12,430 nt of DNA from Oscillospiraceae bacterium (GTDB lineage: Bacteria; Bacillota; Clostridia; Oscillospirales; Ruminococcaceae): the NCBI GenBank assembly GCA_003453215.1, contig DMMB01000053.1:19956-32385 (forward strand), given 5' to 3'. Of the stretch, positions 6,180-12,430 are shown one piece after another. The notes under the pieces are model-generated. The model made no database searches and was not told where the DNA came from. It saw nothing but the letters and a program-made list of their open reading frames with translations. Both the position numbers and the translations under genes were made by a program. Within the stretch, counting starts at the first letter, position 1; each line of letters opens with the position of its first letter.

Positions 6180-6872
6180 TTATTCTTCTCTGGGGTCAAT
6201 GTAACGGGGCGCATCGGCAAAGCGGCCGTATGTACCGGTGTTCTTCTTCAGGGCTTCCTCGGCATTGATACCGTGGCGGATATCCTCCATCATCTTGCCC
6301 AGGCGCACAAACTGGTAGCCAATGGCCTCGCCATTGTTATCCAGCGCCACTTTGGTAATGTAGCCCTCGGCCAGTTCCAGGTAGCGCACGCCCTTGGCAC
6401 CGGTGGAAAAGATGGTGCCGGTCTGGCTGCGCAGGCCCTTGCCCAGGTCCTCCAGGGAAGCGCCGATGGGCAGGCCGTCTTCGCTGAAGGCGGTCTGAGT
6501 GCGGCCGTAGGCCAGCTGCTTAAAGATCTCGCGCATCGCCACATTGATGGCGTCGCAGACGAGGTCGGTATTCAGGGCCTCCAGCAGGGTCTTGCCGGGC
6601 AGGATCTCGCCGGCCATGGCAGCGGAATGGGTCATGCCGCTGCAGCCGATGGTCTCTACCAGCGCTTCTTCAATAATACCATTTTTGACATTCAGGGTCA
6701 GCTTGCAGGCGCCCTGCTGTGGGGCACACCAGCCAATGCCGTGGGAAAGGCCGGAAATATCGCTGATCTGGTACGCCTTTACCCAGCGTCCCTCCTCCGG
6801 GATCGGCGCGGGGCCGTGGTGCGGGCCCTTGGTAACGGGGCACATGCATTCTACTTCGTGGGAATAGTTCAT
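6180..6872 (-). CDS. NifU/IscU-like iron-sulfur scaffold homologue, partner of GGGtGRT protein
   Basis: 230 residues. The central part resembles the NifU N-terminal (IscU-like) scaffold fold: ETIGCSGMTHSAAMAGEILP at 73-92 carries C77 in the position of a cluster-binding cysteine, and LLEALNTDLVCDAIN with C106 matches the following helix. Other cysteines are C9, C11, C49 and C56. Scaffolds of this type assemble Fe-S clusters in the cytosol for transfer to apo-enzymes. The protein is longer than IscU (about 130) and lacks the usual spacing of all three IscU cysteines, so it is a divergent, probably specialised member. AAGGAG stands eight bases before the ATG, and the GGGtGRT gene follows after 18 bases. 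Expression probably starts at the TATAAT promoter at 6943-6971, with a Rex-like palindrome at the start site. Confidence 0.85.
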   Translation of the reverse strand: MNYSHEVECMCPVTKGPHHGPAPIPEEGRWVKAYQISDISGLSHGIGWCAPQQGACKLTLNVKNGIIEEALVETIGCSGMTHSAAMAGEILPGKTLLEALNTDLVCDAINVAMREIFKQLAYGRTQTAFSEDGLPIGASLEDLGKGLRSQTGTIFSTGAKGVRYLELAEGYITKVALDNNGEAIGYQFVRLGKMMEDIRHGINAEEALKKNTGTYGRFADAPRYIDPREE

Positions 6873-6914
6873 AGCACATTCTCCTTCCGAACAGACTTTG
6901 TTGCTAAAATAACA

Positions 6915-6932
6915 TTGTGATTAAAATAACAA
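6915..6932 (-). promoter_or_regulatory. Rex-like operator at the start site of the Fe-S scaffold operon
   Basis: On the minus strand TTGTTATTTTAATCACAA matches the Rex consensus TTGTTAANNNNTTAACAA at 11 of 14 defined positions and is an imperfect palindrome. It lies about +4 to +21 from the predicted transcription start, where a bound repressor would block RNA polymerase. A direct repeat TAAAATAACA (plus strand) overlaps it and extends toward the gene. Rex represses fermentation and redox genes when NADH/NAD+ is low. The protein-site match is inference. Confidence 0.4.
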
Positions 6933-6942
6933 TACCATCATT

Positions 6943-6971
6943 ATTATAGTAACTCCCCACATCTTTTGCAA
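6943..6971 (-). promoter_or_regulatory. Promoter of the Fe-S scaffold / GGGtGRT operon
   Basis: On the minus strand TATAAT (6943-6948, perfect) follows TTGCAA (6966-6971, four of six) by 17 bp. The predicted start near 6936 gives a 64-nt leader before the ATG at 6872. The surrounding A/T-rich stretch stands out from the GC-rich background. Confidence 0.75.
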
Positions 6972-7064
6972 GGGGTTTGCTGCAATATTTTGTCGGAAAA
7001 TCCGTTTTTCCTGCCCGCCGCGTAAAAATTTACAGTTTGGCCACAGCCTCTTCCCCTCTTTTAT

Positions 7065-7093
7065 TTGACACCGCCCCCGGGGTGCAGTAAAAT
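7065..7093 (+). promoter_or_regulatory. secA promoter
   Basis: TTGACA (7065-7070, perfect) and TAAAAT (7088-7093, five of six) are separated by 17 bp. The spacer contains the 8-bp palindrome CCCCGGGG (7075-7082). The start is expected near 7100, about 120 nt before the secA ATG. This promoter diverges from the Fe-S scaffold promoter. Confidence 0.78.
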
Positions 7094-7099
7094 AGTATA

Positions 7100-7219
7100 G
7101 TTAAAGGGCGCTCTTCTTCCGCCGCCCGGTTCCCCGGGGCTTTGCCGGCTTTCGCTTCGCCCGCTTTTCCTGCCCATGGGGAGAAGTCGTACTATTTAAT
7201 ATAAAGGAGATATTCCATT
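7100..7219 (+). other. Long 5' leader of secA
   Basis: About 120 nt lie between the predicted start and the secA ATG. They hold GC-rich short palindromes: GCCCGG/CCGGGGC around TTCC with one bulge, GCCGGC, and CCCATGGG. The last 20 bases are A/T rich with AAAGGAG at 7203-7209, ten bases before the ATG. I found no known riboswitch or SecM-like arrest peptide. A seven-codon ATG frame (7176-7199) has no ribosome binding site. Confidence 0.4.
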
Positions 7220-9946
7220 ATGGGACTCGTCGATAAACTGTTCGGTTCCTACAGCACCAAAGAACTCAAGCGCATCCGTCCCCAGGTCGATGCCGTTCTG
7301 GCGCTGGAGGATCACTACCGTCAGATGGATAACCAAACCCTGCAGGCCGAAACCGATCGCTTCAAGGCTCTGCTCGCCTCCGGCAAAACGCTGGAAGATA
7401 TTCTGCCGGAAGCCTTTGCCGTCTGCCGGGAAGCCGCCGACCGTGTACTGGGGATGCGCCATTTCCCGGTTCAGATTATGGGCGGCATCATCCTGCATCA
7501 GGGCCGCATTGCAGAAATGAAGACCGGTGAGGGCAAAACCCTCGTCGCCACCCTGCCCGCCTACCTCAATGCCCTTTCCGGCAAAGGCGTGCACGTTGTC
7601 ACCGTCAATGAATACCTGGCCCGCCGCGACAGCGAATGGATGGGCAATCTCTACCGTTGGCTGGGGCTTTCGGTAGGGCTGGCCGTCAGCGGCATGAGCC
7701 CCGATGAAAAGCGGGCCGCCTACGCCGCCGATATCACCTACGGCACCAACAATGAATTCGGCTTTGACTATCTGCGCGATAACATGGTGGTCTATAAGCG
7801 CAACTGCGTTCAGCGCGGTTGGAATTACGCCATCGTCGATGAGGTAGACTCCATTTTGATCGATGAAGCCCGTACTCCCCTCATCATCAGCGGCGCCGGC
7901 GAAAAATCCACCGATCTCTACGAAAAGGCCGATCGCTTTGCCGCTACCCTCACCCCCCTGCGTGTCAAAGAAATGGATACCCGCGACGACCAGGAGGATA
8001 TCCAGGCCGATTATATCGTCGATGAAAAAGCCCGCACCGCCACCATCACCCCCCAGGGTGCCCGCAAGGCGGAACAGTATTTCGGCATCGAGAGCCTGAA
8101 TGACCCCGAAAATCTCACCCTGGCCCATCACATCAATCAGGCCATTGCCGCCCGCGGCGTCATGCAGCGGGATATTGACTATGTGGTGAAAGATGGCGAA
8201 GTGATTATCGTGGATGAATTCACCGGCCGCCTGATGATCGGCCGCCGCTATTCCAACGGTCTGCACCAGGCCATCGAAGCCAAAGAGCACGTCACCGTTG
8301 CCCGCGAAAACCGCACTCTGGCCACCATCACCTTCCAGAACTACTTCCGGATGTACGATAAACTGGCCGGTATGACCGGTACCGCCATGACCGAAGAGCA
8401 GGAATTCCGGGATATTTACCGGCTGGATGTGGTGGAACTGCCCACCAATAAGCCCCTTGCCCGTCAGGATCTTCCCGATGCTGTCTACAAAACCCAAAAG
8501 GGCAAGTATGCCGCCATTCTGGATATCATCGAAGAATGCCACAGCCGCCAGCAGCCCATTTTGGTCGGCACCACCTCCATCGAAAAATCGGAGATGATCA
8601 GCAAGCTTCTCAAATCCCGCGGCATTCCCCACGAAGTCCTCAATGCCAAGTTCCACGAAAAAGAGGCCGAAATCGTCGCCCAGGCCGGTAAAGCCGGCGC
8701 CGTCACCATCTCCACCAATATGGCCGGCCGCGGTACCGATATTATGCTGGGCGGCAACGCCGAATACCTCGCCAAAGATGCGCTCCGCCGGGAGGGCATG
8801 GAGGAGGATCTCATCTACGAAGCCACCGCCTACGGCGAAACCCAGGATGAAACCATCCTCGCCGCCCGTCAGCGCTTCCAGCAGCTTCTCCAGAAGTACA
8901 AAGCGGAAATCGCCCCCGAAGCCGAACAGGTTCGTCAGGCCGGCGGCCTTTATATCCTCGGCACCGAGCGGCACGAAAGCCGCCGCATCGATAACCAGCT
9001 GCGCGGCCGCGCCGGCCGTCAGGGCGATCCCGGCACCACCAAGTTTGTCATCTCGCTGGAAGATGACCTCATGCGCCTCTTTGGCGGCGAGCGTTTGCAG
9101 GCCCTCATGAACAGCATGGGGGTGGATGACGATATGCCCATCGAAGCCAAGGTGCTCTCCAATTCCATTCAGTCGGCACAGGCCCGCATTGAGGGAATGC
9201 ATTTTGAAATGCGTAAAAACGTTCTCAAGTACGATGACGTTATGAACCGTCAGCGGGAAATCATCTACTCCCAGCGCCGCCGTGTGCTGGATGGGGAATC
9301 GGTCTCCGACAGCATCCGCAAGATGATGGAAGAGTACATCACCACCAGCGTGCAGCAGTACCTGGTGGATGAAAAGAACCACGAGGAGTGGAATCTCGAT
9401 GGTCTGCGGGATCGCTTTATGGGCTGGATCACCGATGAAAATGATCTGCGCTTCTCGCTGGAAGAACTCCGCGGCATGAGCCGGGATGACATCGCCCAAA
9501 TCCTGCTGGAAAAAGCCGAAGCCCGTTACGAAGCCCAACGGGAACTCTTCGGAGAATCCTTTGAAGAAATCGAGCGCGTCATTCTGCTGCGCAATGTCGA
9601 TACCCTGTGGATGGATCACATCGACGCCATGGAAGAACTCAAGCGCGGCATTGGTCTGCGCGGTTACGCCCAGCAGGATCCCGTGGTGGCCTACCGTCTG
9701 GAAGGCTTCGAGATGTTCGATCAGATGATTGAGGGCATCAAGGAAAATACCGTTAAAATGCTGCTCACCATCCGTCCCCGGCCCCAGGTGGAAATTAAAC
9801 GGGAACAGACCATGAAGCCTATTGCCACCGGCGAAGATGGCACCGTCAAAAAAATCCCCATGAAAGCCGATAAAAAGAAGCCCGGCCGCAATGATCCCTG
9901 TCCCTGCGGCAGTGGCCTGAAGTACAAAAAGTGCTGCGGCAAATAA
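7220..9946 (+). CDS. secA: Preprotein translocase ATPase SecA
   Basis: 908 residues, within the usual length range for SecA. SecA is the motor that binds preproteins and pushes them through SecYEG by ATP hydrolysis. Walker A is MKTGEGKT at 100-107 and the DEAD-type Walker B is DEVD at 207-210, followed by SILIDEARTPLIISG. The second nucleotide-binding half shows STNMAGRGTDI and QLRGRAGRQGDPG (about 593-605). The helical scaffold / IRA1 region carries MDHIDAMEELKRGIGLRGY (near 800). The C-terminal SEC-C zinc site is C894-x-C896-x8-C905-C906, the tail that binds zinc and phospholipid (and SecB where present). AAAGGAG stands ten bases before the ATG, with a consensus-like promoter upstream and a strong terminator after the stop, so it appears monocistronic; prfB, a frequent neighbour in Firmicutes, is absent. 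The DGXDG-free antisense frame over it is not a gene. Confidence 0.98.
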   Translation: MGLVDKLFGSYSTKELKRIRPQVDAVLALEDHYRQMDNQTLQAETDRFKALLASGKTLEDILPEAFAVCREAADRVLGMRHFPVQIMGGIILHQGRIAEMKTGEGKTLVATLPAYLNALSGKGVHVVTVNEYLARRDSEWMGNLYRWLGLSVGLAVSGMSPDEKRAAYAADITYGTNNEFGFDYLRDNMVVYKRNCVQRGWNYAIVDEVDSILIDEARTPLIISGAGEKSTDLYEKADRFAATLTPLRVKEMDTRDDQEDIQADYIVDEKARTATITPQGARKAEQYFGIESLNDPENLTLAHHINQAIAARGVMQRDIDYVVKDGEVIIVDEFTGRLMIGRRYSNGLHQAIEAKEHVTVARENRTLATITFQNYFRMYDKLAGMTGTAMTEEQEFRDIYRLDVVELPTNKPLARQDLPDAVYKTQKGKYAAILDIIEECHSRQQPILVGTTSIEKSEMISKLLKSRGIPHEVLNAKFHEKEAEIVAQAGKAGAVTISTNMAGRGTDIMLGGNAEYLAKDALRREGMEEDLIYEATAYGETQDETILAARQRFQQLLQKYKAEIAPEAEQVRQAGGLYILGTERHESRRIDNQLRGRAGRQGDPGTTKFVISLEDDLMRLFGGERLQALMNSMGVDDDMPIEAKVLSNSIQSAQARIEGMHFEMRKNVLKYDDVMNRQREIIYSQRRRVLDGESVSDSIRKMMEEYITTSVQQYLVDEKNHEEWNLDGLRDRFMGWITDENDLRFSLEELRGMSRDDIAQILLEKAEARYEAQRELFGESFEEIERVILLRNVDTLWMDHIDAMEELKRGIGLRGYAQQDPVVAYRLEGFEMFDQMIEGIKENTVKMLLTIRPRPQVEIKREQTMKPIATGEDGTVKKIPMKADKKKPGRNDPCPCGSGLKYKKCCGK

Positions 9947-9960
9947 TGAAGTATTTCCCC

Positions 9961-9996
9961 AGGACACTTCCTTTTGCGGAGGTGTCCTTTTCTTTT
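9961..9996 (+). terminator. secA terminator
   Basis: AGGACACTTCC (9961-9971) and GGAGGTGTCCT (9978-9988) form an 11-bp stem with one T-G pair and a six-base loop, followed by TTTCTTTT. It begins 14 bases after the secA stop codon. Confidence 0.88.
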
Positions 9997-10094
9997 GACC
10001 TACAATGGCCGCACCGGGCACCGCCTCTCCCGTAGCCGGCCGCCCTTCCTCGCACCGGTGTTCCCTCCTTGTCCCCCTTATGGGACTTTGTCCA

Positions 10095-10123
10095 TTGTAT
10101 TTTTCCTCGCCCTATGGTAAAAT
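10095..10123 (+). promoter_or_regulatory. Extended -10 promoter of the WYL regulator gene
   Basis: TGG-TAAAAT (-10 at 10118-10123) is a good extended -10. TTGTAT (10095-10100), 17 bp upstream, matches only three of six -35 positions. The predicted start is about 29 nt before the ATG at 10159. The -35 overlaps the right arm of an 8-bp inverted repeat (TACAATGG/CCATTGTA, 10001-10008 and 10092-10099). Confidence 0.5.
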
Positions 10124-10158
10124 GACTTTGTAAAATTGGTGTAAAAGGGGGGGGCTCT

Positions 10159-11154
10159 ATGGCACGTTCCGCCAATCAAAAGCTCAAGTGTCTCTATCTT
10201 CTGCAATATCTGCTGGAAAATACCGATGAGGAACACCCCGCCACCATTCCGCAGATGATTGAATACCTCGCCCGGCACGATATTTCCGCCGAGCGGAAAA
10301 GTCTCTACAATGACATTGATGGTCTGCGCCAATGGGGCCTGGATGTAGAATACCGCAAAGCGCAGGATGGCGGCTACTATGTGGCCAGCCGGGAATTCCA
10401 GCTGCCGGAATTAAAGCTGCTGGTGGATGCCGTTCAAAGCAGCAAATTTCTCTCCCTGCGCAAAAGCAGCAATCTCATCGCCAAGCTGGAAAAGCTGGCC
10501 AGCCGCTACGAAGCCCAGGCCCTGCGCCGGCAGGTCTATGTCACCCACCGCGTAAAAAATATGAACGAAAGCGTCTACTACAATGTGGATGCCCTGCACA
10601 GCGCCATTGCTGCCGATAGCCGCATTACCTTCCGTTATTTCGATTGGGATCTTTCCGGCAAAAAGAAATATCGGCACGAGGGCAAACGCTATAAGGTCAG
10701 CCCCTGGGCGCTGCTGTGGGATGATGAAAATTACTATCTTGTCGGCTACGATGCCGAAACCAAAGAGCGCCGCCACTACCGGGTCGATAAAATGGAAGCC
10801 ATTGCCCAAACCGGCGAAGAACGCCTGGGCAAAGAACTTTTTTCCGATTTTGATCCGGCAGAATATTCCCGCAAAGTCTTTGGGATGTACGGCGGCGAGC
10901 CCCAGCAGGTCACCCTGCAGTTTGCCGCTTCTCCCGCCAATCTGCCCAATATCGTCTTTGACCGTTTTGGCCGGGATCAACTGCTCATCCCCATCCCGGA
11001 AGGTGGCTTCACCGTCACGGTAGAGGTGGTGCCCAGCCCGCAGTTCTTTGCCTGGCTCACCGGCCTTGGCGCTTCGGTGCGCATTCTTGCGCCGCAGTCC
11101 GTTGCCCAGCAGTTCCAGGGGCACCTGCAGGCCGTCCTTTTGGCCTACCAGTAA
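10159..11154 (+). CDS. WYL-domain transcriptional regulator
   Basis: 331 residues. An N-terminal winged-helix domain (about 5-80) contains AERKSLYNDIDGLRQWGLDV, the DeoR/HTH_11-like recognition region with its RxxxxxD(I/L)xxL pattern. A WYL domain covers about 140-235: YKVSPWALLWDDENYYLVGY (178-197) holds the core, with YYL in place of the usual WYL, followed by RHYRVDKM (205-212), which carries the conserved arginine. A C-terminal WCX-like extension fills about 245-331. WYL domains bind nucleic-acid or nucleotide ligands and control DNA-damage, defence or metabolic genes; the ligand here is unknown. The Shine-Dalgarno region is a run of eight G (10147-10154) only four bases from the ATG. The next gene, a lipid kinase, follows after 67 bases on the same strand and may be co-transcribed. 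Confidence 0.92.
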   Translation: MARSANQKLKCLYLLQYLLENTDEEHPATIPQMIEYLARHDISAERKSLYNDIDGLRQWGLDVEYRKAQDGGYYVASREFQLPELKLLVDAVQSSKFLSLRKSSNLIAKLEKLASRYEAQALRRQVYVTHRVKNMNESVYYNVDALHSAIAADSRITFRYFDWDLSGKKKYRHEGKRYKVSPWALLWDDENYYLVGYDAETKERRHYRVDKMEAIAQTGEERLGKELFSDFDPAEYSRKVFGMYGGEPQQVTLQFAASPANLPNIVFDRFGRDQLLIPIPEGGFTVTVEVVPSPQFFAWLTGLGASVRILAPQSVAQQFQGHLQAVLLAYQ

Positions 11155-11221
11155 ATTTTTTGCCGGTTTGATACCGGCTGCCCCACCCCAGTCATTTCAT
11201 TGATGCTAAGGAGAATTCCCC

Positions 11222-12103
11222 ATGAAAAAGCTTCTGTTTATCATCAACCCCATGGCCGGCCGCCAGCAGGCCCAAAGCGACCTTTACAAGATGGTCAAAA
11301 TTTTTGCCGACCACGATTACGAAGTCACCGTTTACCCCACTCGCGCCCGACAGGATTGTACCCGTAAAGTTCTTGAAGATGCCGGCCGCTTTGATTTGGT
11401 GGTGTGCTGCGGCGGCGATGGCACCCTCAATGAAATGGTCAGCGGCATGATGCAGCGGGAAGGCCGCCGCCCCATGGGCTATATCCCGCTTGGCTCCACC
11501 AATGATTTGGCCGTCAGCCTGCGGCTACCCACCCGAGTGGAGGAAGCCGCCCTGCAGGCCGTCACCGGTAATGAGTTCCATATGGATGTCGGCACCCTCA
11601 ATGACCGTTACTTCAATTACATCGCCGCCTTTGGCGCCTTTACCGAGACCAGCTACGCCACCCCCCAGGAAATCAAAAACGCACTGGGTCATCTGGCCTA
11701 TATTTTGGAGGGCGTTAAAAGCCTTGGCAAAATTCAGCCCATCCACGTCAAAATCACCGCCGATGGGGAGGCCTTCGAGGAGGATTATCTCTTCGGCGCC
11801 GTCACCAATACCATCTCGCTGGGCGGCGTCTTAAAGCTCGATCCCGAAAAAGTCCTGCTGGATGACGGTATGTACGAGCTGCTGTTGGTCAAAAATCCCC
11901 TCAACGCCATCGAAGCGCAGGCCATGCTCACCGCCCTGATGACCCAAAATTACGATGGCCCGCTGGTCAAAATGATCCGGGCTTCGGATATCACCTTTGA
12001 TTCCAGCCACGAAATCAGCTGGACCATCGACGGCGAGTATGGCGGCACTTTTAGCCATACCCACATCCTCAATAACAAAAATGCCGTGACCCTCATCGTA
12101 TAA
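11222..12103 (+). CDS. Diacylglycerol kinase-family lipid kinase (DgkB/YegS/BmrU type)
   Basis: 293 residues, the usual size for bacterial DAGK-catalytic-domain proteins. The N-terminal INPMAGR (8-14) and the nucleotide-binding loop GGDGTLNE (64-71) are the family hallmarks. PLGSTNDLA (89-97) corresponds to the PxGTxNDfA motif, here with serine for the usual threonine. The beta-rich C-terminal half shows DDGMYELLLVK and a conserved terminal strand. Enzymes of this family phosphorylate diacylglycerol or related lipids with ATP, recycling lipids released from lipoteichoic-acid synthesis; the exact substrate cannot be read from sequence. It is soluble or membrane-associated, with no TM segment. 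AAGGAG lies seven bases before the ATG. The WYL regulator precedes it on the same strand. No T-tracted terminator follows; the cloverleaf at 12133 comes 29 bases after the stop. Confidence 0.92.
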   Translation: MKKLLFIINPMAGRQQAQSDLYKMVKIFADHDYEVTVYPTRARQDCTRKVLEDAGRFDLVVCCGGDGTLNEMVSGMMQREGRRPMGYIPLGSTNDLAVSLRLPTRVEEAALQAVTGNEFHMDVGTLNDRYFNYIAAFGAFTETSYATPQEIKNALGHLAYILEGVKSLGKIQPIHVKITADGEAFEEDYLFGAVTNTISLGGVLKLDPEKVLLDDGMYELLLVKNPLNAIEAQAMLTALMTQNYDGPLVKMIRASDITFDSSHEISWTIDGEYGGTFSHTHILNNKNAVTLIV

Positions 12104-12132
12104 TTTTGGAATTCCTGCCGGAGCCTGGCATC

Positions 12133-12215
12133 GGGCGGCAGCCCACCCGGCCCACCGGGCCGGGTTCTGCCCCCGTAGGGGGCATACGGCGGCTCTGCCG
12201 CCGGGGCTGCCGCCC
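12133..12215. repeat. 83-nt cloverleaf palindromic element, copy 2
   Basis: The closing stem is GGGCGGCAGCCC (12133-12144) with GGGCTGCCGCCC (12204-12215), 12 perfect pairs. It encloses three perfect hairpins: ACCCGGCCC/GGGCCGGGT (12145-12165, loop ACC), TGCCCCC/GGGGGCA (12168-12184, loop GTA) and CGGCGGC/GCCGCCG (12187-12203, loop TCT), with two-base linkers TC and TA. As in copy 1 the first and third hairpins abut the closing stem and the total is 83 nt. GCCGGAGC (12117-12124) and GCTCCCGGC (12225-12233) can pair further out with one bulge. GAATTCCTGC at 12109-12118 ends 14 nt to the left, again as in copy 1. It lies between convergent genes, the lipid kinase and the 40-codon gene, and may help end transcription, although no T tract follows. 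Confidence 0.85.
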
Positions 12216-12239
12216 AGGATCCCCGCTCCCGGCCCCTGT

Positions 12240-12362
12240 TCAGGCAATCAGCAGCGCCAGGTCCTCCTCGGCCTCCCGCTCATTATCGGCCGAAAATACA
12301 AACCGGCCCTCTCCATCGTAGACCTCTACATGGCCCCGTACAAATCTTATCTCATAGCGCAT
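12240..12362 (-). CDS. Small 40-residue protein, unknown function
   Basis: The ATG at 12362 is preceded by a full AAAGGAGG with eight bases between, the best ribosome binding site in the window. The 40-codon product starts MRYEIRFVRGHVEVYDGEGR, continues with FVFSADNEREAEEDL and ends at TGA (12240). It reads as a two- or three-stranded beta hairpin followed by an acidic helix, soluble and without a membrane segment. Small proteins of this kind are widespread in Clostridia, but I cannot name a family. An extended -10 (TGC-TATACT) lies 31 bases upstream. The cloverleaf at 12133-12215 begins 24 bases after the stop on this strand. Confidence 0.75.
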   Translation of the reverse strand: MRYEIRFVRGHVEVYDGEGRFVFSADNEREAEEDLALLIA

Positions 12363-12392
12363 TTTGGGTTCCTCCTTTGCCTTTCTGTTCTT

Positions 12393-12401
12393 AGTATAGC
12401 A
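12393..12401 (-). promoter_or_regulatory. Extended -10 promoter of the 40-codon gene
   Basis: On the minus strand TGC-TATACT (-10 at 12393-12398) is an extended -10 with five of six matches. The -35 position 17 bp upstream (GGATTA) is poor. The predicted start gives a leader of about 24 nt carrying AAAGGAGG. Confidence 0.5.
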
Positions 12402-12430
12402 AAAGGAGTGTCCCATAATCCGGACTTTTA

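Noticed and set aside
5139..6920. 593-codon plus-strand frame over the Fe-S scaffold and GGGtGRT genes
   Set aside because: Antisense shadow of two well-supported genes with motifs, ribosome binding sites, promoter and terminator on the other strand.
6994..7011. Small A/T-tailed hairpin as a plus-strand terminator
   Set aside because: Stem of four to six pairs and no gene upstream on the plus strand to terminate.
7176..7199. Seven-codon upstream ORF in the secA leader
   Set aside because: No ribosome binding site, and no arrest-like sequence.
7196..10021. 941-codon open frame on the minus strand across all of secA
   Set aside because: It is the mirror of a certain gene. secA avoids TTA, CTA and TCA codons, which removes antisense stops. 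The product is a Gly/Phe/His-rich run without a recognised domain, and no ribosome binding site fits.
11162..11178. Hairpin GCCGGT/ACCGGC after the WYL gene as a terminator
   Set aside because: The T run precedes the stem on the plus strand and there is none after it on either strand, so the WYL gene may read through into the lipid kinase.
12106..12321. 71-codon plus-strand frame after the lipid kinase
   Set aside because: It runs through the cloverleaf and antisense to the 40-codon gene, has no ribosome binding site, and its product is Pro/Ser-rich low complexity.

Overview
The window looks like the chromosome of an obligately anaerobic, fairly GC-rich Clostridia (Oscillospiraceae-like gut Firmicute). 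The signs are strong AAAGGAGG-type Shine-Dalgarno sites before nearly every gene, sigma-A promoters with 17-18 bp spacers, a GGGtGRT / NifU-like pair typical of anaerobes, a Gram-positive style SecA, and a TnpX/TndX-like large serine recombinase. Genus is inference; there is no rRNA or other marker.

Layout. (1) 1-1404: 3' part of a large serine recombinase, probably the last gene of an integrative element lying to the left; its stop codon sits in a terminator-like hairpin. (2) 1511-4599, all minus strand: a membrane-anchored XRE-family regulator, two small three-TM membrane proteins that look like diverged paralogues with a 25-codon ORF between them, and a CPBP intramembrane protease with its own near-consensus promoter. 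(3) 4600-5159: a gene-free stretch with two ~90-bp tandem repeats followed directly by an 83-nt DNA cloverleaf (one 11-bp stem closing three perfect hairpins). (4) 5160-6872, minus: a two-gene operon for an Fe-S scaffold-like protein and a GGGtGRT protein, with a TATAAT promoter and a Rex-like palindrome at the start site. (5) 6873-9996: divergent promoters, then secA with a leader of about 120 nt and a strong terminator. (6) 10095-12103: a WYL-domain regulator and a diacylglycerol-kinase-family lipid kinase, plus strand. (7) 12104-12430: a second 83-nt cloverleaf and, on the minus strand, a 40-codon gene with a very good ribosome binding site.

Most notable: the two cloverleaf elements, about 7 kb apart, differ in sequence but share architecture (closing stem plus three 6-9 bp hairpins with 3-4 nt loops), exact length (83 nt) and an identical 10-mer GAATTCCTGC exactly 14 nt to the left. 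I regard them as members of one structured repeat family whose role I cannot name. The genes themselves are mostly recognisable families. The minus-strand membrane cassette next to the recombinase and the Rex-like operator are the other points worth following.
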